From contig OZ024887.1 in the NCBI GenBank assembly GCA_964017195.1, forward strand, positions 310,001 through 374,000: DNA of 64,000 nt. Direction: 5' to 3'. Below are positions 1 through 10,500 of the stretch, one piece after another. This DNA comes from Siderastrea radians. Its lineage: Eukaryota; Cnidaria; Anthozoa; Scleractinia; Rhizangiidae. Positions within the stretch are counted from its first letter, which is position 1. Every line of letters starts with the position of its first letter. The notes under the pieces were generated by a model. That model was not told the DNA's origin. It searched no databases and was given only the letters and a program-made list of their open reading frames with translations. The translations under genes were made by a program, and so were the position numbers.

Positions 1-681
1 ATGTAGCTGTATTTGTATACTTTGGCTGGTGATTACTTTTGATACAAGAATCTTTGCTGTTGTTACTCATTATATCCCTTGTAGCCATTATCATGCTTCA
101 GATAATGGTGACAAAGGATACTTATGTAAGTTACTCACCTTGATTTCTTTTTGAGCCCACTCTTTCTGCTGCTTTCAGCATTTCACTGGGTATATTTTGG
201 CTGCAAATCACTGTGCATGTACTCGTTACCCAGCAACACTAGAAACAACAGGAGTGGGAAAAAGTTGCTGGTTGATAAGCCATGCCATGCAGCTCCTTTA
301 AAGTTCAGTTAAAGTGATTACGAAATTTCCATGATGCATTGCAAAATCCAAACAAAAATACAATGAAATTGAATAAAAAGGCTGTACACAGCATAGCAGA
401 ACACGTAGCTTGGAGACAAAGTGCAGGATTGCAAGGAGGTATGCGGATTGCGGTTCGTTATTTGATTTTGACAGGGTGTCAATAAATCAGAATTGCCATG
501 CTGACAGAACTTTGTGGTTCAAGTTTATATTTCCTCGGTGTTGGTTTTTATTTCAATATAATAAGAAAGCTTACAGCAGAAGTACGTTCCTGACCATACT
601 TAAACAATATATCAGCCGGGTTACTCTCCCTTTAATTCACTTTTTGTCCCGATCTTGTTTTATCTTTGTTTTCCTTATGTT

Positions 682-968
682 GACAATAAAAACCAACGGT
701 AAAAATTCACGACGTTTCGACCGGTCAAAGAATTTGTAAAAACAATAAAAGCATGCAAAAAACTTACATGCTTTTATTGTTTTTTTACAAATTCTTTTTA
801 CACATACTTTTAGCTACTTTTACATATTTTTACCTTACACATTTTCCTTACATATTTTTGCCCCTTTGTCACTTTATATATCTATGCAAATTCATATTCT
901 CAACATTTCGCTTGATAATGACCGAAGAGCGGTCGAAACGTGAATTTTTACCGTTAGTTTTTATTGTC
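682..968. repeat. Nested palindrome
   Basis: Two levels of inverted repeat are visible. The outer arms are 682-726 and 920-968 (GACAATAAAAAC at one end, its complement at the other). The inner arms 727-755 and 767-797 match almost perfectly around an 11-nt loop, apart from two extra T residues. The right outer arm contains a short hairpin GACCG-AAGAG-CGGTC followed by GAAACG, which the left arm lacks. The motif TTTCCTTATGTTG occurs in the same direction just outside the left arm and just after the right arm. This looks like the terminal region of a retroelement or a foldback element; no coding region accompanies it. I see nothing gene-like in the rest of 1-1245. Confidence 0.6.
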
Positions 969-1245
969 AATAGTTTCCTTATGTTGTCTTTGTTATTTTT
1001 ATTTCTATCTTCTGTTGACAAAAAACAGTATTTCAATTTTTAATGAAATATTTACACAGTAATAACTTCCTTTAAGCGTCCTATCGCGCAATATATCCCT
1101 CCTACTTGTTCATTGTGGGAAGAAAAGATTCTCACAGTAGAAAAGAATGTCTGCAAAGAAGACATTCGAGACATCCAAAGTATGAATGATTTGATCCCAA
1201 AAGAACTAGACGAGAAATGCTTTTAAAATTTGGCACCGGTTTATT

Positions 1246-1902
1246 TCACTGTCTGTTGTTGTCTATGGTTGGTAGGTGACACGAATTTAATCCGCTTTGT
1301 CCAAGACCATTTGGAATGCCATAGGTATATTCTTCATCTATTGAAACATGGCCTAAATGTTCTCTTGACTCTTTGACAGAGGAAAAAGGAAAGGTTGGCG
1401 ATCTTGGGGCTTTCCAGTCGGGGCTGGTTGCTGCGGGGGAGGACCTTCGCAACCTGTAACCGGTGTAACAGCAGCGACAGTCGACACTTGGATACTGCGT
1501 GACGGCACTTGACGTGATATTCTGCGTGACATGGGATGATAAATGGCCTTGTAGTGAAGATGGGACTGGGGAGTGAGCGCGTGTTCCTGTCTTGTGAAAT
1601 AAAACCTGATTGCCAGCTTTTGCTTGCTGAAGTTTGCGTCTCTCTAGTCCCACTTCAGGTGTTTCTCGCACTTTCTGTATTCCGGTCAACTGGTTTACCA
1701 GTTTTTTCCTTTCCTTATAGATTTGGCCGTTTCTAATCGTGTGCTCTAGGTGTATAGTTCGTAACTTGTCCTGAAGTCGCCTATCTTCTAAGCTATTTGA
1801 ACGTCTTACTCTGGCCACACGATTCGAAAAACAGGACGGAGGATCCCTGTTGAAAATCGTTAGCTCTCCCTTTCGCGTGACTCCCCAACTCGCAGTAGAC
1901 AT
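1246..1902 (-). CDS. Uncharacterised basic coiled-coil-like protein, paralogue A
   Basis: This single open frame encodes 218 residues and starts at ATG 1902. I do not recognise the family. Residues 20-95 are rich in R, K, E and L, probably helical, and contain SNRV, a VRRSNSLE-type segment, a stretch of charged helix, and then P-x-VG-x-ERRKL. The same ordered block occurs near the N-terminus of the larger gene at 5395-6603 on the same strand, so the two are paralogues. The C-terminal half is low in recognisable structure. An AATAAA poly(A) signal immediately follows the stop codon, which supports a real 3' end. No signal peptide or membrane segment is visible. The start is supported by the matching MS-initiated N-terminus of the paralogue. 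An upstream 5' UTR intron cannot be excluded. Confidence 0.65.
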   Translation of the reverse strand: MSTASWGVTRKGELTIFNRDPPSCFSNRVARVRRSNSLEDRRLQDKLRTIHLEHTIRNGQIYKERKKLVNQLTGIQKVRETPEVGLERRKLQQAKAGNQVLFHKTGTRAHSPVPSSLQGHLSSHVTQNITSSAVTQYPSVDCRCCYTGYRLRRSSPAATSPDWKAPRSPTFPFSSVKESREHLGHVSIDEEYTYGIPNGLGQSGLNSCHLPTIDNNRQ

Positions 1903-3579
1903 ACTTTAGTCTCTTCTTTCTACTTTACGGTTTCAAATATTTCCGGTACAAATTATTACGAAAATTAGTTTCAGATGGAAATCAGGCATAACTGCTGGCT
2001 CAGGCATTAATTTCCTTTAAAAATCAAATTCTTTGTCGGACGAAAACGCCTCCAGTGATGTATAAAAAGCGTCGTGTAGTGAAGAGTTGGAAGACTGACG
2101 ACTCGGTAATTGCAGTAAGTTCCGGCGTCCTCAAGAAAGCACCACGACCTTAAACAGTGCCCTGGATGAAATCCTTAGTTTGAAGTCACGTTTACGTATA
2201 ACACAGGATATCAGCAAATAGTTCCGTCAATCGAGAATAGGGTAATCTATCAAGAGGTATTCTCTACTGAGGGACAATCAGTTTAGGTAGTTTCAGTCCA
2301 GTTCCTTGTCTAAACCGAGAAACAAGCCTTGACAGTCAATCTGTCATTTCATACTCGAGAAAATTCCTCCCGCCCTCGCGTGAATTGAAGTGGGCTATTT
2401 TAAATCATGACCAGAGATGTTACCGTCTTTCGATACTTTCTGGCGCTGGTGTGTTGAGACATCGATTTTGTAGCACTCGATTTTAAACGGTTGCAAAACT
2501 CTGTGATAATGACATCTGCGATATCCAAAAGAGAGACCTAACAGTGAAGCATCAAAAAGCAATAACAAGAAACTTTATACGACCACAAACGGTCAAGAAT
2601 TTCGACATGTCGTCACTGACATGAAATACCCATAGAGCTTATCATCACAAGTTATTCAAGTTGATCTCAAGTTGAAATTCTTGAAATTCTCTTTGTACTG
2701 ATAAAACGTGCCGCCTACCATTCGTTGGCTTATTTCTCGACTTTATTTGAAACACTGATCTTGATAATCTTAGTACCCGGAAGCATACAACATGTACAAC
2801 CATTTTTTATCTTCTACGTTAATTTTATCTTGAACGCCATCTATAAACGCCAGCCAATCAGACGGCTGGAAAGTCGTTGCATATTTAGGGTATCCCGTTC
2901 GTTGCTTGATCAAAATTGTTCCCGTAACACATCTTGTTCTCGGTAGGGAATGACAAATGACAGACGCCATATCAGGCACATCTGTGGGTTTGAACCACTC
3001 GTCTCAGTAAGATGGAATATCGCATATCTCAGAGTCATCTGAATCTAGGACGATCTTTGGCGGGTGTTTATGACGTAACAGACTGTTACAAAGATTGGGA
3101 ATACTGAGTCATCCGTTCGTATATCCCTTTTTGTGTTTTATTGAATATTACCCTATAACAATTACTAGTTAAAGAAATGGACGTCAGGAGTTCACAGATA
3201 AGGGTTTAATACTGGATTTGAATTACGTATTTTCTACTTGAATGCTGTTTTAACTCCTGTTGTGTTTTGTGCTGGGTACGATTATTCCAAAGTTTCGGGC
3301 CTGAAATAATATATTGTGAATTCCTTGGTGTTGGTCTTACAGGCATGGGGCCTGTAGGACTCAGCGGATCGAGTAAGTGAGTTTGGCTGTCTGTTGTGTT
3401 CTCAAAGGACCGTGGTAACAGTCAGTTATTATGGTAGGAATACATAAAAATTCCTACTTGAAGGGCATTGACACTGAATGTATCAAGAACATTTAGCTGA
3501 TGAAAAAGAAAGTTAATTCGTGCCTTACCAGTCTTAAGAATTATCACAACTGCCCTCGCACAAAGTGCTTGCTTTCTTA
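1903..3579. other. Gene-less stretch upstream of paralogue A
   Basis: This holds the 5' flank of the minus-strand gene at 1246-1902. No convincing coding segment, RNA gene or inverted repeat was recognised. Short open frames here lack homology features and look random. Confidence 0.4.
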
Positions 3580-3706
3580 TTAAAATGCCAAAGAAGATCA
3601 TCGCAGTTATAGACGCAAAGAAAAGCCTGAAAAAAATTCAGCCTTGTACGGGATTCGCACCCTTGACCTCTACGGTCGCTCTAAACAATTGAGCTAACAA
3701 GCAAAG
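3580..3706 (-). mobile_element. tRNA-derived SINE
   Basis: Read on the minus strand, the sequence starts with an A-box-like segment (TTAGCTCAATTGTTTAGAGC) and a B-box-like segment (GGGTGCGAATCCC, complement at 3650-3662) with tRNA-like spacing. A non-tRNA body with a CTGCGATGATCTTCTTTGGC-like tail follows. This is the architecture of an RNA polymerase III-driven SINE. It is not a functional tRNA: the cloverleaf is incomplete and the 3' acceptor side is replaced by the SINE body. The exact ends are approximate. Confidence 0.6.
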
Positions 3707-3712
3707 TGCTTG

Positions 3713-5394
3713 CTGTATTCCTGGGGACAAAGTTAAATAGAGAGAAGAAGGGAAAGTAGAGGGAACATAAACTCTTCTCTTATTGCACGGCATTTCCTTT
3801 TCAAAAACCTCAGGGCCCGATTAATCAAAAACCATAGTAGTGTAACCCAGGTTTAACAGTTATCCAAGGTTTACGTTTCTCTTGTTAAAAACCCTTAAAA
3901 AAGTGCTTGTTTCCACTACTAATTTTAAGATAACAGTTTGAAACGGACAAAAAAATTTGCAGGAAATCGCAAAAATGAATTAACATTTGACGCCGCCCTG
4001 GGCTTGCCTAACACGTGTACGCTGCCTTGAACAACTCAGCCCTCCATTTCGAAGCCTCTGTGAAGAAATGGAGGTCCCAGGGAAAAGAATGGTCTAACGT
4101 ACAATTTCAATAAAGCTATGCGCATGAGCGAATTCTTTACAGCTCTCGATCAGTACACAGACATGGTCCTGTCAGCTGCCCTGTTGCTGCTTTATCAGTC
4201 CTGTCGAGAGAAATGCATCAAGCTAAAAAGTAATAATTCATGGTCAGACAATGAATGCGTGCCTAGCGACAAACGATCTCAAAAACGAAAGCAAAAGCTC
4301 ATCTTCTCTGCGAACGAAAACAAGGGCAAAGAAAAACAGCAAAATTAATAATTAATAGTCGGTGCTCTGTGTTAGTTTAATCTCATTAGTGTTAGGAGCC
4401 TATTACCCCCTGGTGATTATCAAATCCGTGAATTTGGCCACGTAACGATAAAAGACAAGTTCCGAAAGGAAGCGAGCGGTATTGCACGAGAAAAATAAAC
4501 GCAGAACTTATTGTTCCTTAAAGTCAATTTTATTTGACATTGCCAGGTTAGGCAACGTAATTAAACTAGCTAGCCAGGGTATATACAGAGAAGTATATAC
4601 ATCAAGGTGTATATACACCAATGCAAGAGTTTTATTCTAATTCTCTGAGAATGTTTTTACGTTATTTAGTACAGCATTGTCTTCGATACATTTGACTGAT
4701 TATTGCTGGTCTGCCGCTTCACTTATGGGAATCTTTGTCTGATTGTTAAAGGAACTATGTCACGGCGTTTTCATTCATTTTTCTGATCTGACAGAATTAT
4801 TTTCTCATTGAAGGAAACCTCAAATAATAGTTTCCCAAGGTAGAAAAACACCAAAGAAGTAATAATAAACCAAAACTATACAAGGATGGTCACGACTGAG
4901 GGAGATTAAGAAGGATTACGAATGACAAACTTGAAAAAGCTTGCCAATTTTTTCTAGGTGCGTTATCCGTGACGTAGCTCCTCGTAGCATAGCCAGTATA
5001 CTGATCACCACCTTCCCTCTCTTTCTCTTGTTCTCAGTACTCAAGAGTGAATTGGAAGTTGGTAAATGTGTGAATTTCAACAGTGAAAATAGATCCCCTT
5101 GTAAAACAGTCAGCAAATCAGCCTTAATTCTTTAGAACATTTACCGTCGAAAGAGTTCAGTCAAGCTAAATGAAATGAGCGTATAAAAAATATGTTATCG
5201 ACGGCCACTTTGCTCAATGGTCTATGTTGCCTGCAACTGTGGAAGGGAAATTTCTTCCTCGTGTCCCTTCCCGTCCGGTCCCGAATATAAACAAATAGGT
5301 CCGGAAATGTCATTTTGGCTGATCTGATTTCGTAAAAAATGTCAGCACTCCAGTCTTGTTTGCTGGAAAGATTTTTCTCCTTAGTTCCGCCATT
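3713..5394. other. Gene-less stretch between the two paralogues
   Basis: No supported gene. At 4744 the sequence TTAAAGGAACTATGTCAC resembles TTAAAGGGACTATGTCAC at about 34914, suggesting the terminus of a shared repeat family, but no matching opposite end was found at either site. A small 4118-4348 open frame with a Lys-rich tail has no recognisable homology. Confidence 0.35.
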
Positions 5395-6603
5395 TTAGCT
5401 ATTTCTTTGTTTGTCATCAGTATTCATCTTGAAATTCAGTTGCTTGTTTTTGTTATCGTTATCAACCACCATCCCTTCTAAACTTACAGGAGGACAGTTA
5501 GTACTCATGCTTCGCTTTCTCCTTGTTAACAGCATAGGAATGCTCTGCATAGGCTGTCTCTTTTGGTTTGTGTTCTCTTTGGGCGCATCCTGACGATCCT
5601 CTTTGACAAACACCTTCAGGGAAGAAGATGCACCACAACTCTTCCGTCTCTGGCTTTCAAGTTTAGCATACTGTGAAACTGTGGTTGTTTTCCCACACAG
5701 GCCAACCACTTTTCCTTCTGAAATTATCGGTGCTCTGCCGGTGCTGTAACTGCGCCCTCTTCGTGTTAAAGCGAGCTTAGTTGATGCATTCTTGACTGCT
5801 CCCTGCGTTTGTAAGCCTTGATCAGAAACATATGGCGCCTTGCTGCTGTTCCCAGAAAACATTTTCTCCTTTCTCGAGCCCTCTTTCTCCCAGGTCGGGT
5901 TTGGGTTGATTTTAGTTTCAAGATTTATGTGGTTTTGATTTTGCCAGTTTTGAACCGCTGCAAAATCATCTTTTCTCACCTCCTGGATCCCATCTTTCTT
6001 CCTTCCAGCCCATGCAGAAATTTGAGGACGATTCACCGTACTACGACATTTCAGACGTATCTTATCGCTTCTTGTGGGACCACTCACGCCTTTCTGAGGG
6101 ATGTTATTGTTGATGTCTTGTACACTCTCTGACTCTTTGCGGCGGAAGGCCGGCCCAGACAGTTCTTCTGTTCTTGAACACAAGGGTGGACAAGTAGTGC
6201 TCTTACTTCTTTGTCTTGCATTAAGGGGTGGAAGCTGTGGGCGTTGCAAAGGAGCATGACCAGTGGAGAGAGAACGAAACCTTGATTGCACCTCTTGAGT
6301 CTCCACGGATAGGTGATGTCTGCAAGTTTGACTTTCCTTGTTTGACATTTGCTGAAGCAGCTTTCTCCTTTCAATGCCAACAGGTGGATTGCCCTTGACT
6401 TCTCTTATTTGTGTAAGCTCCCTCCTTAGCGCTTTTTGCTCCTGAGATATGAGCGATGTTGTTTGCGCCTCTTCAACATTCAAGTGATGTATCTGTGAGC
6501 CAAGTCGTTGGGACTCTAATTTGTTCAGGTGACGTACAGAATAAACTCTATTTGAAAGCACCGAGGGGGTGTCCTCCCGCGGTAGATGCCTTATGGATGA
6601 CAT
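5395..6603 (-). CDS. Uncharacterised basic coiled-coil-like protein, paralogue B
   Basis: A single open frame of 402 residues starts at ATG 6603. The start was chosen because the MSSIRHLPRED N-terminus parallels the MS-start of the paralogue at 1246-1902. Residues 15-90 hold the shared block: SNRV, VRHLNKLESQRL, a charged helix containing QEQKALRRELTQI, then NPPVG-x-ERRKLLQQ. The remainder (about 95-402) is strongly basic, rich in S, K, R and N, and probably disordered. It carries at least three loose internal repeats: KSTTCPPL, RGRSYSTGRAPI and KRSMSTNCPPV, each after a basic run. No signal peptide or membrane helix is seen. Function is unknown. A cytoskeletal or nuclear scaffold role would be a guess. 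The gene lies head-to-head with the plus-strand PATL1 gene, 955 bp apart. Confidence 0.7.
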   Translation of the reverse strand: MSSIRHLPREDTPSVLSNRVYSVRHLNKLESQRLGSQIHHLNVEEAQTTSLISQEQKALRRELTQIREVKGNPPVGIERRKLLQQMSNKESQTCRHHLSVETQEVQSRFRSLSTGHAPLQRPQLPPLNARQRSKSTTCPPLCSRTEELSGPAFRRKESESVQDINNNIPQKGVSGPTRSDKIRLKCRSTVNRPQISAWAGRKKDGIQEVRKDDFAAVQNWQNQNHINLETKINPNPTWEKEGSRKEKMFSGNSSKAPYVSDQGLQTQGAVKNASTKLALTRRGRSYSTGRAPIISEGKVVGLCGKTTTVSQYAKLESQRRKSCGASSSLKVFVKEDRQDAPKENTNQKRQPMQSIPMLLTRRKRSMSTNCPPVSLEGMVVDNDNKNKQLNFKMNTDDKQRNS

Positions 6604-7558
6604 TTTCAAGAGCTGGCACTTGTATAAGTCCTGTTCTGCGAGATAATCCGCGTCTTCTTTTAGATCTTGTCTGACGTGAAATCGTTTCAGCTCGATTCAG
6701 TGATGCTTGACAGAGTAGCAGGCAGTTTCACGCGTCATTGTTTGTTGTCTAACAATTAATTAGAGGCGCAAATTCAATCCCCACAGCAAATAAATCGACG
6801 TTTTTTTTTTACTAATTTTACCAAAAAATTAAATTTCACTTTGAAGCAAAGAAAGATTAAGCGACAGGAAAGGCGTCTATAATTGCTTATGTCAGACGCT
6901 GTTACTAGAATATTGAATACAAAGCGAAAAACCCGGAAGACAAATACAAACTAAACTAGAGTTTGCATGAGTCAAGTGGTAGTTAAGTTAAGATTAATTT
7001 TACTTGACAAAGAGGTGATAAAAACTCCACACCAAAGTTGTGAGTTTTGCCGTAAATGTAATGCTATAGCATCATTTTGGATGATTTTTTAAATCTATTG
7101 TCATCCCTCAAAGGGATAAGAGAAAACTGCTATTTTGTTCCTCTGGCTTCGGTTTTTCAAAAGGGTACTTAATGCAAGCATACCAACTATGATGCAAGAA
7201 AATAAAGGATTTATTCGCTTGGCAACCGAGTTGCCACTCTTTGAACAACGGCGTCAGGATTTAAATTAGTGTTTGAAATCATGAATCATAATCCTAGTAT
7301 GCAGCACGGTAAGCAGATTTGCTGAATACGCAAGCTTATTTAGTTATTTGTGCTGTCAACGTGTCTAAATTCCTTTGTAGTCACTTAATTTTTGTGTGGG
7401 ACGTGACAGTCGTGGGACGTGGGGACCTCGGTCAGGCCCTTGTATGCCCGCTGTTTCGGTAGAACGAAGGCTCTGCTATGTGGGAGTCGCGGGAGACTGA
7501 GTAAGAAAGAGGTTTTGGTACACGACATGCGCAGTCGCTGTGCGTTCAACATGTCAAC
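6604..7558. promoter_or_regulatory. Shared intergenic region between divergent genes
   Basis: This 955-bp interval separates the start of the minus-strand paralogue B from the start of plus-strand PATL1. The last 170 bp before PATL1 are noticeably richer in G+C and CpG than the rest, as expected for an animal housekeeping promoter. No TATA box at a convincing position was identified. The divergent layout suggests a bidirectional promoter, but that is inference. Confidence 0.4.
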
Positions 7559-10500
7559 ATGGCGGACTCTATCTTTGGTTTCAATCCAGAGATTCCGGTA
7601 CGTATTCATTTCAATCATCTCTCGGACGAAAATAAATCGTAACTGAGCGTTTTAGGTTCTCCATCCATGCATCTTCGTGCAAGAAACTAATATTTTGTGA
7701 CGGTATGTCAGGCCTTTGAGGATGAAGACCTGTCTGAATTGGACCCGACGCTGACGAATCTCGAAGAAGGAGACACTTATGACCGATTAAACGACGACAC
7801 ATTTGGCTCAGGGGCTCTAGGTAAAGGAACATGACAACCGTTAATGTTAAACCCATTTTCCCTAGACCCGCTTTTTTGTCTATGCAGTCGAGAGAACCAC
7901 GTGCTTTATCCGCACTGGTCGAGCGATGCTTCCGCAGTGCACCATAAATTACTTGTAACTTAATTAAGCTTGCTTAATTTCGTGTTTTCGTTGTTTATGT
8001 AATCTTTAGACAACACTGGAAAGGAAAAGATATAATTATAATATTTCTTTAACATTTGAATTTTCCTTTATAAGCTTATTTAATTTTAAGAGGTAGTTAA
8101 ACGTTGTAGGCATGCCACTTTCAGTTTTTCTCCTTGCTTCAACAAAATCACCAAATATTTGCCAGTTTTTCTCCATTCAGTACATGTACGTGCTTTTGCT
8201 ATATTTGCCAGTTATTCTGTAAAATAATATATTGTGCTGTTGTAAAGAATCAGTTACATAGAATTTATGAGTAGCACAAAGGGTAAGATGTATGTATGTA
8301 AGAGATTTTGTCATTCAGTTAAGCTTACCATGTTTCATGAGAAATATTCAGGAACCCAGCATATATCACAAGGAATGACATAAACAACAAAGTCAATGTT
8401 AGGTTGCAGTGGTGGCATTGGTAAGACTTTACGCACAAAGATGGCAAGGGCTGGTCTGATTGGCAATTAAATCAAAATACTCTTTGCAATTCAGTGTCGG
8501 TTCATCTGCTATTTCCATTTAATGTTGTTGCATCATTTTGAAATTTAGTGTCAATTTCCCTAACACAAGTCAAGTAGGAAAGTGAGTGACACCAAATTGT
8601 GTCGTCAAGATTAAGATTTTATTCAAACACAAAAGACTGAACATAAGGAAAAAATGAAGAGTTCTAAGTAAAGAGCAGTGATTGCAAATATTGGTTGGCT
8701 TTATTTTCCTGTGTGACATGGGTTATGCAAATATAAATATTAGTTTCCACGCTATGACAGTGCTCGAAATTAGCGGTTGTCCGGTCGTCCGAGACGACTT
8801 AAAGTGCGTTCGGGCAACCAGTTTTTAGGAAAAATATATGCCCGGTTGCCCGAGAAGAAAACCGCCGGACAACCCAGGAAAAAATTGAAGTACTTACATT
8901 ACTGTGATGCCCAACAGAATAAAGAAACGAATTATAAATTTGAGACACGAAAATCGCTCTAAATAACGCTCTACTGAAAGATGGAGTCCACGAGAATTCT
9001 TAAAACCAAGGAAATCGATGGTTGTAACAGTTAAACAGACGTTTTTCGTCTCGTTCGATAAGCCAGGCCAGGAAGAGCTTGCAGTGTTGTCTTGAACCTA
9101 GACCTCGTCGAAAGTTTTTGGCGCACTCGTACGCAGTTCATTGTGAGTGATGATCGATACGCGATAGGCGGTAAGTACTGTATTTCATTTGAATAATTTT
9201 ACGCATGCAGATTTGCATGACTTCGAAATTTTCGATATCCTGGCGCATTTGAATGCATTTCTTGCCTTCATCTTGAATGGAATTCAATTCTAAACAAAGT
9301 TTAATTCAAGTTTCTTTCATATTTCAAACTTTAGTTCGGAATTTTTGGCTTTTTTTAAGCGAACAGATTTGACAACCATGTGTTTATCTGAGATGCATCT
9401 TGTCTGGGAATAGTTTGTACTTAGTTGTTTTGAGTTGCATTTTTGCTGGTGTAGGTATTTAGAAAATTACTACACAGCTTCAGAAAATACTTCGGGAACT
9501 ATGAAGATAGAGGCATAGGGGTATTTGTCTAGTCAAATCCTATAACTAGGCAAAAATCTCGAAAAAACATACAACATTTTAAGGACAACCAAGTCCTCAT
9601 CAGGGCAACCAAAGTTGGGCTAGGTTGTCCGGCATTTACCATAAGGACAACCTGAATTTTTTTCTGATTTCGAGCACTGCTATGATTACACTGCAAAGCA
9701 CAGAAGTAGGATCAGATCAATAACTCACACAATCACAGTATCACTGCAAAAGTAGAATGTATCTTTTATAGAGGATGACTGGGAGCTTTCCCACAGGAAG
9801 CTATCAGGTTTACAGGATGAAGGCACGCATGAAGCACAGTTTGATGAATGGCTCAGGAAGAAGGGGTTTGGATTCCAGAAAGCTGACCCTGAATCAACGT
9901 CAACCAAAGATAGAAGAACTACCCTGGCAGAGGATCTTGAGGATGAGCTAGATCGAGAAGAGGTGCAATTTTTTTTGTTACACAGTACAGTGAGCTGTAC
10001 TGGATTGGAGCAATGAATTTTACAGTATTAACTCACCTGGCCATCACATCAGCCATATGACTGCTGGAGAAACTTCTAGAAACCGACTGTTGAATTTATG
10101 TTTTAATCTCTCCAAACAGGAAATTCTTGAACAGAACTTAACCAAACTTGTTGATGATGATGAAGCTGATTCTATACCCATCCCTAGAACATCGTCCAAG
10201 TATAAGGTAACAGCCCTGTCAAAACGTTTTGTAGTAGGAGGCAGTAGTAGACTGCGTAGCAAGCATTTCCATAGGTTTTTCAGGCCATTTGAGGCATTTA
10301 TTTTTTGCTTTTTGGCAGTGCAAAATTTGGGGTGAGCGCAACACTGATGGAAGTAGCAGGGAGGGGGAGGGGAGGGGAGGGGAGATTAATAATAGCCGAG
10401 CACCATAACTAAGGAAATTTGGTAATCTATCGATCTGAGAAATTTAGGTTGTAACTCTGGGGGAGGGAGAGAGGAGTTGCAAGACAACCCAACGGGGGTG

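Noticed and set aside
920..968. Hammerhead ribozyme
   Set aside because: A stem plus GAAAC is present, but the CUGAUGA core and a closing stem III with the cleavage triplet are not intact. Kept only as a low-confidence observation.
3650..3706. Functional tRNA gene
   Set aside because: A and B boxes are present but the acceptor stem and 3' half do not close a cloverleaf; the SINE body follows.
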